DNA of 60,811 bases from NCBI GenBank assembly GCA_002772535.1, contig PFDP01000014.1:334136-394946 (forward strand), in the 5' to 3' direction. The position numbers were made by a program, and so were the translations under genes. Source of the DNA: Candidatus Peregrinibacteria bacterium CG10_big_fil_rev_8_21_14_0_10_36_19. Its GTDB lineage: Bacteria; Patescibacteriota; Gracilibacteria; UBA1369; LOWO2-01-FULL-3. Below are positions 51,665-60,662 of the stretch, one piece after another (position 1 is the stretch's first letter; every line of letters begins with the position of its first letter). Below the pieces are notes generated by a model that was not told the DNA's origin, did no database searches, and saw only the letters and a program-made list of their open reading frames with translations.

Positions 51665-54118
51665 ATGAAAAAACTGTTTTTAATAACTACATTATTTGCT
51701 CTAATTGTTAGCAACAATACTGCATTTGCAGCATTTTTAGACGTTCCAGAAAATCACAAAAATGCTACAGCAATCGAATACCTTCAAGAAAATGGAGTAA
51801 TTCAAGGCTATTCAGACGGAACTTTTAAACCAAACAACACTATAAATCGTGCTGAGTTTTTAAAAATAATCATTGAAGGATCAGATATTCCAACAGATAT
51901 TACAAATAATGCTCCATTTCCAGACGTACAAAATGATGCTTGGTACGGAAAATATGTAAAAAAGGCATACCACGAAGGATGGATAATTGGTTATACAGAT
52001 GGAAAATTCAAACCAGAAAGAGAAATAAGCAAAGTTGAAGCATTAAAAATAATTGCAAAGGCCCAAAAATGGTCTGTTAAAAACACTGTTTTAAATAGCC
52101 CTTTTGAAGATGTAATAGCGTCAGAATGGTACGCACCATATGTAGAATATGCCAAAGAACATCAATACCTAGAAGAAACTGGATCATTATACGGACCTCA
52201 CATTCAAGCAAACCGCGGAGGTATAAGCGAGGTTATATATAGAACAAATGTAGATTTTGAAAACCAACCACCAAACAACGAAAACACAACGCCAACTAAT
52301 AACACCACGGAAACAAACCAAGGAAGTTTAAATTTTCAACCTTATACAGTCGGCAAAATACCAGCAGATTTTTTCAATAACATAACATTGTCAGAAGATC
52401 TCCCAAACACCTTCTACCAAGGGGAAGTTTACATACTATCAGGAACCATAACACAAAGTGGCTATAATTCTGCCACAGCAGCCCTCTATGAATTATCATC
52501 TACAACGCCAAAAACATTTATAGAAAATACTAATGGCAACAGTTTTAGCATACCAATTTATTTCGCAACTCCAGGAAATCATCGTATAGGACTTCTACCA
52601 GGAGAAAGTGGAAGTACAAAAACAGCAAACATATCCGTATTACCAAATCTGCCAAAAAACACAGAAACAGAAATAGCAAATAGTGCTACTAATATTCAAA
52701 TTCAGTTCCAAAACAACAAAACCAACATAAAATTAAACAGCGAAAATTCTACTTTCAAAAAAATAATACTCACTCAAAATGATCAAAAAGTAACTTATCT
52801 AAACAGACAAAACATTAACAGTTTGCCAATTCAATTCAAAGATTTCCAAAACTTTAAAAATGGAAATGTTCAATTAACAATTGAAACAGCAAAGATTGGT
52901 AGTACAGTTCCATTATCTCTCACTTCAAATTTTGCTTCTAGTTCAACAGTGAATTTTACAGCAACGGAACATTCATTTTCAATCATCGAAGATAAATATA
53001 TTGATTCAGTAATTCCAGAAACACTCAGTTTTGGATCAACAATAAATTTTTCTGGCACTGTAAAAAGAAATACAAAAACAAAAGCTTATGTAATTAAACC
53101 AGACGGATTTACAGAAACTTTAACACTAAAAACAACAAGCCAAATAGGAACATATTTTGATTCAAATATAATTCTTAATGGTGGCAACTTCACATTTACC
53201 TACGTTCCACAATCTAGTGGTACATATATAATCGAAATAAATGACCAAGATGGATTAGCAACTGTAAACCATCCAATTTACATAGGCAACACCGTACCAC
53301 TTATTCCAGATTACTTTGACATAAATAAACGCACCACCCTATTCAATGGAGATTTAGACCTAAACAATGAACAACAAAACCTTTTAACTCTAATAAACCA
53401 AAGTAGACAAGCTCAAGGTTTAGCACCCATAATTTTAGACAATCAATTAAACAACCTTGCTCAAAATCACTCAAACGACATGCATCAAAATAACTATTTC
53501 GGACACTACAATCTGCAAAATCAAACACCAGATGACAGAAGAATAGCGGCAGGAATAACAACAAGTGTAGGAGAAAATGTAGCAAAAGATGTTGGCATAA
53601 AATTTGCTCACTATGGGCTTATGCGAAGCGCTGCACACCGTGAAAATATTTTAGATGAAAACTGGACAAGAGTAGGAATAGGAATCACTTTATCTAATGG
53701 TTACCTTTTGATTGCCGAAGAATTTTCAAGTACACCAATAACATCAGAAGATCTCACTAAATATAAAAACGAACTACTTACAAAAATTGGCGACTTAAGA
53801 ACAGCAGCTTCAGTAAGTGGATTAGTTATAAAAGATGATTTAAACCTCGCAAGCAAATACTTAACCGATAAAGTAATTATAGAAAAAGCAACAATTAACA
53901 ACGCTCTGTTTAATGAAGCATTAGATACTTATGGCGTAACTGGATTATCACAAGCAATAGGCAGAAATCACAGCCAATGGAAAGTTATCTTAGACTCAAT
54001 ACTTAATGATGAAAAAGCACTATTAACAGACCCTAGTAACATCAACATCGGAGTAGATATTCAAGTCGATGAAGTCGGCACAATTCATGCTCTGATTATT
54101 CTTAACAAAAATAACTAA
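51665..54118 (+). CDS. SLH-domain protein with C-terminal CAP/SCP domain
   Basis: 817 residues from ATG 51665; an upstream ATG (51596) would leave the signal peptide internal. Signal peptide MKKLFLITTLFALIV ending AFA, three SLH units (about 22-190), a Thr/Asn-rich linker, several Ig-like beta domains (about 220-560), then a CAP domain (about 570-690) with LNNLAQNHSNDMHQNNYFGH and GENVA..AAHRENILDENWTRVGIGI, and a helical tail. A wall-docked surface protein, perhaps for adhesion or wall remodelling. Coupled to the following LCP gene by a 3-base gap. Confidence 0.85.
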   Translation: MKKLFLITTLFALIVSNNTAFAAFLDVPENHKNATAIEYLQENGVIQGYSDGTFKPNNTINRAEFLKIIIEGSDIPTDITNNAPFPDVQNDAWYGKYVKKAYHEGWIIGYTDGKFKPEREISKVEALKIIAKAQKWSVKNTVLNSPFEDVIASEWYAPYVEYAKEHQYLEETGSLYGPHIQANRGGISEVIYRTNVDFENQPPNNENTTPTNNTTETNQGSLNFQPYTVGKIPADFFNNITLSEDLPNTFYQGEVYILSGTITQSGYNSATAALYELSSTTPKTFIENTNGNSFSIPIYFATPGNHRIGLLPGESGSTKTANISVLPNLPKNTETEIANSATNIQIQFQNNKTNIKLNSENSTFKKIILTQNDQKVTYLNRQNINSLPIQFKDFQNFKNGNVQLTIETAKIGSTVPLSLTSNFASSSTVNFTATEHSFSIIEDKYIDSVIPETLSFGSTINFSGTVKRNTKTKAYVIKPDGFTETLTLKTTSQIGTYFDSNIILNGGNFTFTYVPQSSGTYIIEINDQDGLATVNHPIYIGNTVPLIPDYFDINKRTTLFNGDLDLNNEQQNLLTLINQSRQAQGLAPIILDNQLNNLAQNHSNDMHQNNYFGHYNLQNQTPDDRRIAAGITTSVGENVAKDVGIKFAHYGLMRSAAHRENILDENWTRVGIGITLSNGYLLIAEEFSSTPITSEDLTKYKNELLTKIGDLRTAASVSGLVIKDDLNLASKYLTDKVIIEKATINNALFNEALDTYGVTGLSQAIGRNHSQWKVILDSILNDEKALLTDPSNINIGVDIQVDEVGTIHALIILNKNN

Positions 54119-54121
54119 TAT

Positions 54122-55603
54122 ATGGATTTCAAAACAAAAAAAATCCGCAAACACAGGAAGGAACACAAACCACCCCAAATTTTTTTAGAAAAAAAACACA
54201 ATAAAAAAATTACTTTTGCACTTATCACAACAACAATAATCATAGCTCTAGTTGCAACTGGAATCGTAAAAGCTGTCAGTTCAATTAGTCTATCTTTTGT
54301 TTTAAAAGCTGCAGGCGATGAACTACAAGCAGACACATATGGACATACCAATTTCCTACTGCTTGGAACCGGTGGAGAAAATCATGAAGGTGGAGATCTT
54401 ACCGACACAATAATGATAGCAAGTTTAGATCAAGAAACTAATCAAGTGAGTATGATCTCAATACCACGCGATTATTATGTAAAAGATGATGTTCTAATAG
54501 ATTCAAGAATTAATGAAGTATACCTAAATGCAAAAACTAAATTCGGTAGTACATCTGAAGGTTTAGAATATGCAAAAAATAAAATAGAAAATATTGCGGG
54601 AGTACCAATTCACTATTGGTTAAAAGCTGACTTTAAAGGATTCAAAGAACTAGTAGATGCAATTGGAGGAATAGATGTAAATGTTGAAGAGGCAATTTAT
54701 GATCCTTACTACCCTAAAGATGAAACATTTCTATATGAAACTTTTTCAATATCTCCAGGACCGCAACATTTAGATGGAGCAACAGCACTTAAATATGCCC
54801 GCAGTAGAAAAACCACCTCAGATTTTAGTCGTGCACAAAGACAACAACAAATAATCTATGCAATTAAAGAAAAAGCCCTCTCAAGTAACATAATCTTTAG
54901 CAAAGCAAAAATAACAAATATTTTAGACACTCTAAAGGCAAACATAGAAACAAACATAACAATCAAAGAAATTCTTACACTAGGATCACTCGCAAAAGAC
55001 ATAGATAGAAATAGCATATCCCACTTCTTAATTCATGATGATCCAAGCCAATGTGGAGGATTTGTATATACTCCATTGAGACAAAATTATTATGGAATGT
55101 TTGTACTAATTGAAGCCGGAAGTAAATACAATTACATTCACAAATATTTCGATCTACACCTCAACACACCTTATCTAAATCAAGACACAACACGCATACA
55201 AATACTTAATGGTACAAAAAGAGGTGGCGCAGCAGCAGAAACTAAACAAGTTCTTAAAAGATTTTGTTTGGATATCACTAGATTCGGCAACGGACGCAAT
55301 AAAGAAGTTACAGAAACAACATACTATTACAAAAAGAAATATGACGAAGATGGAGAAGAAATAGATTCTAAACCAGCAATTTTAGAATTTTTACAAAAAA
55401 TAATACCAGGTAAAGAAAGTAATCAATTACCAACTGAATACGAAGAATTAGGATATTGGGCTGACGCAGATCTTATCATAGAGCTCGGAAGCGATTATAC
55501 AAATTCACCAAACTATTTAGAAGATCCATATTATTATTTACCGGATGCGGAACTCTATCAAAGTCCTACAACCGAAACAACCACAACTACAAATGAGAAT
55601 TAA
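54122..55603 (+). CDS. LytR-CpsA-Psr (LCP) family glycopolymer transferase
   Basis: 493 residues: cytoplasmic Lys-rich N-terminus, one membrane helix (about 31-50), LCP domain (about 75-260) with FLLLGTGGENHEGGDLTDTI, ISIPRDYYVK, INEVYLNAKTKFG and DGATALKYARSRKTTSDFSR (Arg/Asp residues binding polyprenyl pyrophosphate), then a C-terminal LytR_C-like domain (about 350-405, IQILNGTKRGGAAAETKQVL) and a Thr-rich tail. It attaches wall glycopolymers to peptidoglycan, possibly the polymer that SLH domains bind. Confidence 0.92.
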   Translation: MDFKTKKIRKHRKEHKPPQIFLEKKHNKKITFALITTTIIIALVATGIVKAVSSISLSFVLKAAGDELQADTYGHTNFLLLGTGGENHEGGDLTDTIMIASLDQETNQVSMISIPRDYYVKDDVLIDSRINEVYLNAKTKFGSTSEGLEYAKNKIENIAGVPIHYWLKADFKGFKELVDAIGGIDVNVEEAIYDPYYPKDETFLYETFSISPGPQHLDGATALKYARSRKTTSDFSRAQRQQQIIYAIKEKALSSNIIFSKAKITNILDTLKANIETNITIKEILTLGSLAKDIDRNSISHFLIHDDPSQCGGFVYTPLRQNYYGMFVLIEAGSKYNYIHKYFDLHLNTPYLNQDTTRIQILNGTKRGGAAAETKQVLKRFCLDITRFGNGRNKEVTETTYYYKKKYDEDGEEIDSKPAILEFLQKIIPGKESNQLPTEYEELGYWADADLIIELGSDYTNSPNYLEDPYYYLPDAELYQSPTTETTTTTNEN

Positions 55604-56297
55604 TAAATACATTGCAGCTAACAGCAAATACTCTCGCAGAAAAGCCGATGAATTAATTGAACAACAAAAAGTAAGAGTTAATGGTAAATTAGTTAAAGAT
55701 TTAGGCACAACAATAGATCCGGAGAAAGATGAAGTAATGGTAAACGGCCATAAAATTCATAAGTCCAATGATTTAATATACCTCGCACTTAACAAACCAG
55801 CAGGATACGTAACCACTAGAAAGGACGAAAAAGGAAGGCCAACAGTAATGGATTTAGTTCCAAAAATTGCCAACCTAAAACCTGTAGGAAGACTAGATTT
55901 CGAAACAGAAGGCCTAATACTAATTAGTAACGACGGTGATTTTATTAACAAAATTACACATCCAAAATTTGAATGTGAAAAAGAATACTTTGTAATTGTA
56001 AAAGGCTTAGTTACTACAGCAGAAAAAGCAAAACTTGAAAGAGGAGTAAAAGTAGAAGGCAAATACACTTCCCCATCAAAAGTAAACATCATAACAGCAG
56101 ATGAAACTAAAACTACCCTTACAATAAAAATTCACGAAGGACGCAACAGACAAATAAGAAAAATGTTTGCAGTGCTAAAACATTATGTGAAATACTTGAA
56201 AAGAATATCAATTGGCGAAACCCAACTTGGTACTTTAAAGAAAGGTGGATACCGCAAATTAACAAAAGAAGAAATAGATGCTTACAAGTTTGATTAG
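55593..56297 (+). CDS. Pseudouridine synthase, RluB/RsuA family
   Basis: 234 residues from ATG 55593; earlier starts lie in the LCP tail. S4 RNA-binding domain (about 1-60, MRINKYIAANSKYSRRKADE) followed by the synthase domain with the catalytic GRLDFETEGLILISNDGDF (Asp near residue 95) and a C-terminal IHEGRNRQIRKMFA motif. It isomerises uridine in rRNA; which site is not deducible, with RluB, RluE or RsuA all possible. Overlaps the LCP gene by 11 bases and the peptidase by 20. Confidence 0.92.
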   Translation: MRINKYIAANSKYSRRKADELIEQQKVRVNGKLVKDLGTTIDPEKDEVMVNGHKIHKSNDLIYLALNKPAGYVTTRKDEKGRPTVMDLVPKIANLKPVGRLDFETEGLILISNDGDFINKITHPKFECEKEYFVIVKGLVTTAEKAKLERGVKVEGKYTSPSKVNIITADETKTTLTIKIHEGRNRQIRKMFAVLKHYVKYLKRISIGETQLGTLKKGGYRKLTKEEIDAYKFD

Positions 56298-57192
56298 TTT
56301 ATATATAGCAAAATCTCTTAACTCAAGCTTTGATTTCAATATCACAGCAAGTCCATCAAACATTGAGCCACAAGCGGTTAAAACTGCCAGTTTCGATTTT
56401 TCAAATCTAATTACTACGAAAAAAATACCAATCAAAAAAACTCAATTTGTTTCACCAATCATAAATGCTGAAAGTTCTATCGCAATCGATATGGAAACTG
56501 GAACAATTTTATATGAAAAAAATGCACACAGAAAAAGAGAAATAGCTTCAATCACCAAGTTAATGACATCTCTTATAATTATGGAAGAAAACGAACCAAC
56601 TGAAATTGCTACAGTAACTCACAATGCAGCAACTACTGAAGGGTCAACTATGTACCTCAAACCAGGTGAACAAATAACAGTTGAAAATTTACTATTCGGA
56701 GCAATTATCAATTCCGCAAACGATGCAGCAGTCACACTTGCAGAGCACAATGCGGGATCAACACAAGAATTTGTAAAAAAAATGAATGAAAAAGCTAAAT
56801 CTTTGGGACTAATAAATTCCCATTTTTCCAACCCTATAGGATTAGACAGTTCACAAAACTACTCAACATCATTCGATCTAGCAAAATTAGCACAACACAT
56901 TTATAACTACGATTTCATTAAAAAGGCAGCAGAAGTAAAAGAAATGAAAGTTACATCAGTAGATGGCGCTTTCACACACCAACTAGAAACAACCAACGAA
57001 CTATTAGAAGATAGCTATTTAAACATCAAGGGCCTAAAAACGGGGCATACCCAAGCCGCTGGTCTTTGCTTAGTATCAATTGCTGCCAATGATGATAATA
57101 AAGAAATACTCACAATAGTACTAAACAGCCCCGCTCGCTTCAAAGAAACCAAAATACTCACCGATTGGGTCTTTAGAGCATACAATTGGTAA
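56278..57192 (+). CDS. D-alanyl-D-alanine carboxypeptidase (S11 family)
   Basis: 304 residues. The three penicillin-binding motifs are intact: SITK (91-94), SAN (145-147) and LKTGHT (about 247-252). It trims the terminal D-Ala from peptidoglycan pentapeptides and controls cross-linking. The N-terminus (MLTSLISLYIAKSLNSSF) is a weak export signal, and no C-terminal membrane anchor is visible. Starts inside the pseudouridine synthase gene; mraY follows after 16 bases. Confidence 0.92.
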   Translation: MLTSLISLYIAKSLNSSFDFNITASPSNIEPQAVKTASFDFSNLITTKKIPIKKTQFVSPIINAESSIAIDMETGTILYEKNAHRKREIASITKLMTSLIIMEENEPTEIATVTHNAATTEGSTMYLKPGEQITVENLLFGAIINSANDAAVTLAEHNAGSTQEFVKKMNEKAKSLGLINSHFSNPIGLDSSQNYSTSFDLAKLAQHIYNYDFIKKAAEVKEMKVTSVDGAFTHQLETTNELLEDSYLNIKGLKTGHTQAAGLCLVSIAANDDNKEILTIVLNSPARFKETKILTDWVFRAYNW

Positions 57193-57208
57193 AAATTAAT
57201 AAATCCAA

Positions 57209-58270
57209 ATGAATATTTTACACCAAACAATTTCAAACCTTACTTTAATAACAGGCTCAAGCACCATAGCCTTCATTATAGCACTATCTATAACCCCTTG
57301 GTTTACTAAGCAATTAATAAAATTCAAAATTGGAAAGCAAATTAGAGAAAATACTATGAGTGGAGAAAAATCCACACTATTTTCAGCATTACACGCAAAA
57401 AAAAGTGGAACTCCTACTATGGGAGGATTACTAATATGGGGAACCGTAATTTTAGTTGCAGCAATATCACGAATACTTTCCGCAACAGGCGTATTCGACA
57501 GATCACTTTTAAACAGAAAAGAAACCTGGATTCCCCTTTTCACTCTAATCACTTGTGGAATTTTGGGAGCTGTAGATGATTATTTAAATGTCAAAGGTAT
57601 TGGAAATACAAAAGGATTAAGCGCAAAATTAAAACTTCTATGGCTAACAATATTTAGTGGAATTGGAGCATATTGGTTCCACTTTAAACTTGGATTTAAT
57701 TCAATCAATCTACCAATACCCGGAGCAGATAATTTTGAAGTTGGCATTTGGTACATACCAATTTTTATCTTTGTAATTATTGGAACAGCCAATGCAGTAA
57801 ATTTCACAGACGGATTAGATGGATTAGCCAGTGGGCTTCTAATAATGTCTTTTGGAGCATTTGGAGTTATTGCCTACATCAAAGGTCTACTAATACTTGC
57901 AGCACTATGTGGCGTAATTTGTGGAGCCCTATTTGCATTCTTGTGGTTCAACGTTCCTCCAGCAAGATTTTACATGGGCGATACAGGATCACTTGCACTT
58001 GGAGCAACGCTCGGAGTAATAGCCATGCTAACTCAACAAACACTCATTCTCCCAATAATTGGTTTCATATTTGTAATAGAAACTCTATCTGTAATCATAC
58101 AACTTTTTTCAAAAAAATTCTTTAAGCGAAAAGTATTTAAAATAGCTCCAATCCACCATCACTTTGAACAATGTGGATATTCGGAATTCACAGTCGTAAT
58201 GCGTTTCTGGATAGTTGGTGCAATAATGGCAATTGCAGGAACAATACTTGGACTAATAAATTTAACTTAG
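57209..58270 (+). CDS. mraY: Phospho-MurNAc-pentapeptide transferase MraY
   Basis: Makes lipid I from UDP-MurNAc-pentapeptide and undecaprenyl phosphate. 353 residues, ten helices. Catalytic and Mg-binding segments are present: KSGTPTMGGLLIWG, DDYLNVKG, NFTDGLDGLASGL, PPARFYMGDTGSLALGA and PIHHHFEQCGY. Standing apart from other mur genes is unusual for this family, but a wall gene cluster surrounds it. Its TAG overlaps the stop of the convergent FecR gene (TTAG). Confidence 0.96.
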   Translation: MNILHQTISNLTLITGSSTIAFIIALSITPWFTKQLIKFKIGKQIRENTMSGEKSTLFSALHAKKSGTPTMGGLLIWGTVILVAAISRILSATGVFDRSLLNRKETWIPLFTLITCGILGAVDDYLNVKGIGNTKGLSAKLKLLWLTIFSGIGAYWFHFKLGFNSINLPIPGADNFEVGIWYIPIFIFVIIGTANAVNFTDGLDGLASGLLIMSFGAFGVIAYIKGLLILAALCGVICGALFAFLWFNVPPARFYMGDTGSLALGATLGVIAMLTQQTLILPIIGFIFVIETLSVIIQLFSKKFFKRKVFKIAPIHHHFEQCGYSEFTVVMRFWIVGAIMAIAGTILGLINLT

Positions 58271-59886
58271 TTGCCAAGTAAAGGATCAAGAGGTTTATCG
58301 TCCTCTAATCGCACACCAAATTCTTTGGCAGCTTGTTGTGTTTCTCTTTCCTCTAAGTTAATAACTGGCAACACAGTCCTTACTGGAACAGCAATCGCCG
58401 GAGTTATAATTTCATCTACAACAGTCTCATCTTTTTTATCAGCAATTACTGTAGGTTTTTCTTCTTCAACAGGTTTTTCCTCATCCAAAATTTTATCATC
58501 TTTTTTAATTTCCTCCTTAGGTTTTACTTTTTTAGCCAACCTTTCAACAACATTTTTAGCTTCAAATTTAGGATCAGATTCCTTTACCAAATTTAAATCC
58601 TTCTTCTGTGCTAAAACCTTGTCCTGAACATATTCCTCTAATTCTTTAGCATAATCATTATCTGTAATAGAAACCTCATTAACCAATCTCACAAAATCTT
58701 GAACCTTATTCTCAAAATTATTAATCACTTCACCAACCTTCACACGTTCTGATTCGGTAATTCTCGGATCAGACAATTTCAATTGAGCTGCTACAAATTT
58801 TTTCTCTGCAACATCAAGCTCCATTTTATTTCTTTTTACATCATCGAATGTAAGCCACATTTTCGCCTCCTCTCTCAAAGATGAATCAAAAGAAACATCC
58901 TCAATATCTGTTACACCCAAACTAACCATACGAGCAGAAACCAACCTTTCTTCAACAGCAATCAAATATTTTTGATCATCATCTAAATTGTTTGCAATCC
59001 ATTTATCACTTTTTTCACTGTCATCAATTTCTTGAATTTCAACTTCTTCACCAACTTTAGAAACCACTTTTTTTCCACTAAGTAATCTAGATACATTAGC
59101 TGCACCATCTCTCAACTCCACATCATTGTTAAAAACACCAACTTCAACACCACTTTCATCCACTTCAACATTAAAGGCAGCTTTTTTCGTTGTTAAATAA
59201 AGATCTCCCGCCTCTACAGAAAAAGACGAATCATCTTCATCCAACAAATTAACAACATTAGACCACACATTTCCACCTTTAACAGTAACTTCAACATGAC
59301 TACTAACAACACTTTGAGTAGGCTTAGAAAGCTTTTTAACCACAACCTCAGTTAAAGAATCTAATCTACTAACACTATCATCAAAAAATTTAACAGTCGC
59401 ATAAGAACGCTCACCTGTCATTAAAGAATCATCTTCATAAATTCTCATTCCTTTCTCAACATTTACAAAATCTCCACCTCTATAAACAGCAACATCACCA
59501 TCATAATCATCCAAAGTGGTAAAACTAGCCGCTCTCACAACATTTGTATTTATATTAACAAACGAAAACAGTCCAAAAACCATTAAAAACATCAGAAAAG
59601 CACTCAAAACTTTCTTGTTAAACTCAAAAAAAGCTGCCCAATTAAATTGTATTTGCACAGTATCAGCAATCTTAGACATAAGCCTTTCTTTCATCAAAAT
59701 CCTTTTATATAAAGGTAATTCAAAAGATTTTTGAGTATTTTTTACATAATCAACAACAGGCAAATCAATACCATTCAAAACTCTCATTTTTAAATGCATT
59801 TTATTTTCCTCTGCTAACAGTGGTTTTTCAACACTCTTTAACAATGAGGCTAATTGATCTAATTGTTGATTATTTTGATTATTCAT
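58267..59886 (-). CDS. FecR-domain membrane protein, probable sigma regulator
   Basis: 539 residues from ATG 59886 (a GTG two codons upstream is possible). N-terminal cytoplasmic part (about 1-88), one membrane helix (about 91-112, KVLSAFLMFLMVFGLFSFVN), an extracytoplasmic FecR domain (about 120-255, e.g. YDGDVAVYRGGDFVNVEKGM and GGNVWSNVVNLL), helical regions (about 270-420), and a Lys/Glu/Pro-rich tail. It is the next gene after an ECF sigma factor, the arrangement of sigma/anti-sigma pairs, so the cytoplasmic part may hold the sigma factor (inference). Confidence 0.8.
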   Translation of the reverse strand: MNNQNNQQLDQLASLLKSVEKPLLAEENKMHLKMRVLNGIDLPVVDYVKNTQKSFELPLYKRILMKERLMSKIADTVQIQFNWAAFFEFNKKVLSAFLMFLMVFGLFSFVNINTNVVRAASFTTLDDYDGDVAVYRGGDFVNVEKGMRIYEDDSLMTGERSYATVKFFDDSVSRLDSLTEVVVKKLSKPTQSVVSSHVEVTVKGGNVWSNVVNLLDEDDSSFSVEAGDLYLTTKKAAFNVEVDESGVEVGVFNNDVELRDGAANVSRLLSGKKVVSKVGEEVEIQEIDDSEKSDKWIANNLDDDQKYLIAVEERLVSARMVSLGVTDIEDVSFDSSLREEAKMWLTFDDVKRNKMELDVAEKKFVAAQLKLSDPRITESERVKVGEVINNFENKVQDFVRLVNEVSITDNDYAKELEEYVQDKVLAQKKDLNLVKESDPKFEAKNVVERLAKKVKPKEEIKKDDKILDEEKPVEEEKPTVIADKKDETVVDEIITPAIAVPVRTVLPVINLEERETQQAAKEFGVRLEDDKPLDPLLGN

Positions 59887-59920
59887 AGTCACTTTATAAA
59901 ACGCAAAAATATGTTATATG

Positions 59921-60508
59921 TTACAGAAATTCATTCTTAATCCCCATGTGTTTCAATTCAGCTTTCAAAGCACTCAAAGCCCTAAATTGAATTATCCTAA
60001 TGCTGCCCTCACTTTTACCTATAATTTGAGCAATTTCAGCATTTGATAACTCGTTGATAAACTTATAAACCAATACATCTTGAAAAGGTTTTTTCAATTT
60101 TTTCAAAGCCTTCTTCAAATTCACACTATTCAACGCAGATTCAGCAGAATATACAGGATCATTATTATTTGTATGATCAGGTAATGACTCATTTAATTCT
60201 TCATACTGCTTATCTTTTGTTGCTCTATAATAATCAACTATTAAATTATGGGCGATTCTAAAAACCCAAGCCTTAAAATACTTACCTTGTTTTTGTTTAT
60301 ATTTACCTAAATACTGCCAAACTTTCAAAAAAACTTGCTCAACAATATCTTCGGCATCTACATCATTTACTCTATAAAACACATAACGATAAATTGGATC
60401 TACCAAATAATCATACAACTTCGCAAAGGCTTGATGATCCCCATCTTTTGCCATGCGTACTAAAGCCTCTATTTCGTCCCTATTATCATTCAATTTTTCT
60501 GGGTTCAT
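59921..60508 (-). CDS. ECF-type sigma-70 factor
   Basis: 195 residues. Region 2 (about 12-95) with QAFAKLYDYLVDPIYRYVFY and DAEDIVEQVFLKVWQ; region 4 (about 130-190) with VLVYKFINELSNAEIAQIIG and SEGSIRIIQFRALSALKAEL, a helix-turn-helix that reads the -35. Region 1 and 3 are absent, as expected. Its promoter (TTGCAA, 17 bp, TATGAT) is of housekeeping type rather than autoregulatory in appearance. Targets unknown. Confidence 0.93.
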   Translation of the reverse strand: MNPEKLNDNRDEIEALVRMAKDGDHQAFAKLYDYLVDPIYRYVFYRVNDVDAEDIVEQVFLKVWQYLGKYKQKQGKYFKAWVFRIAHNLIVDYYRATKDKQYEELNESLPDHTNNNDPVYSAESALNSVNLKKALKKLKKPFQDVLVYKFINELSNAEIAQIIGKSEGSIRIIQFRALSALKAELKHMGIKNEFL

Positions 60509-60519
60509 AACAAGTGCAG

Positions 60520-60548
60520 ATCATACTACAAAAATCTATTTTTTGCAA
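60520..60548 (-). promoter_or_regulatory. Promoter of the sigma-FecR operon
   Basis: Minus strand: TTGCAA (60548-60543), 17 bp, TATGAT (60525-60520), then 11 bases to the ATG at 60508. Confidence 0.7.
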
Positions 60549-60662
60549 CGATAGAAATGAAATTTATGCACATCTCATAAAATTGATCTTTTGCTTCACT
60601 TCCCCAAAAAATTACAGGTAAATTGATAAATTTTTATGCGGGATTTTTTAATGACTCAGAGA

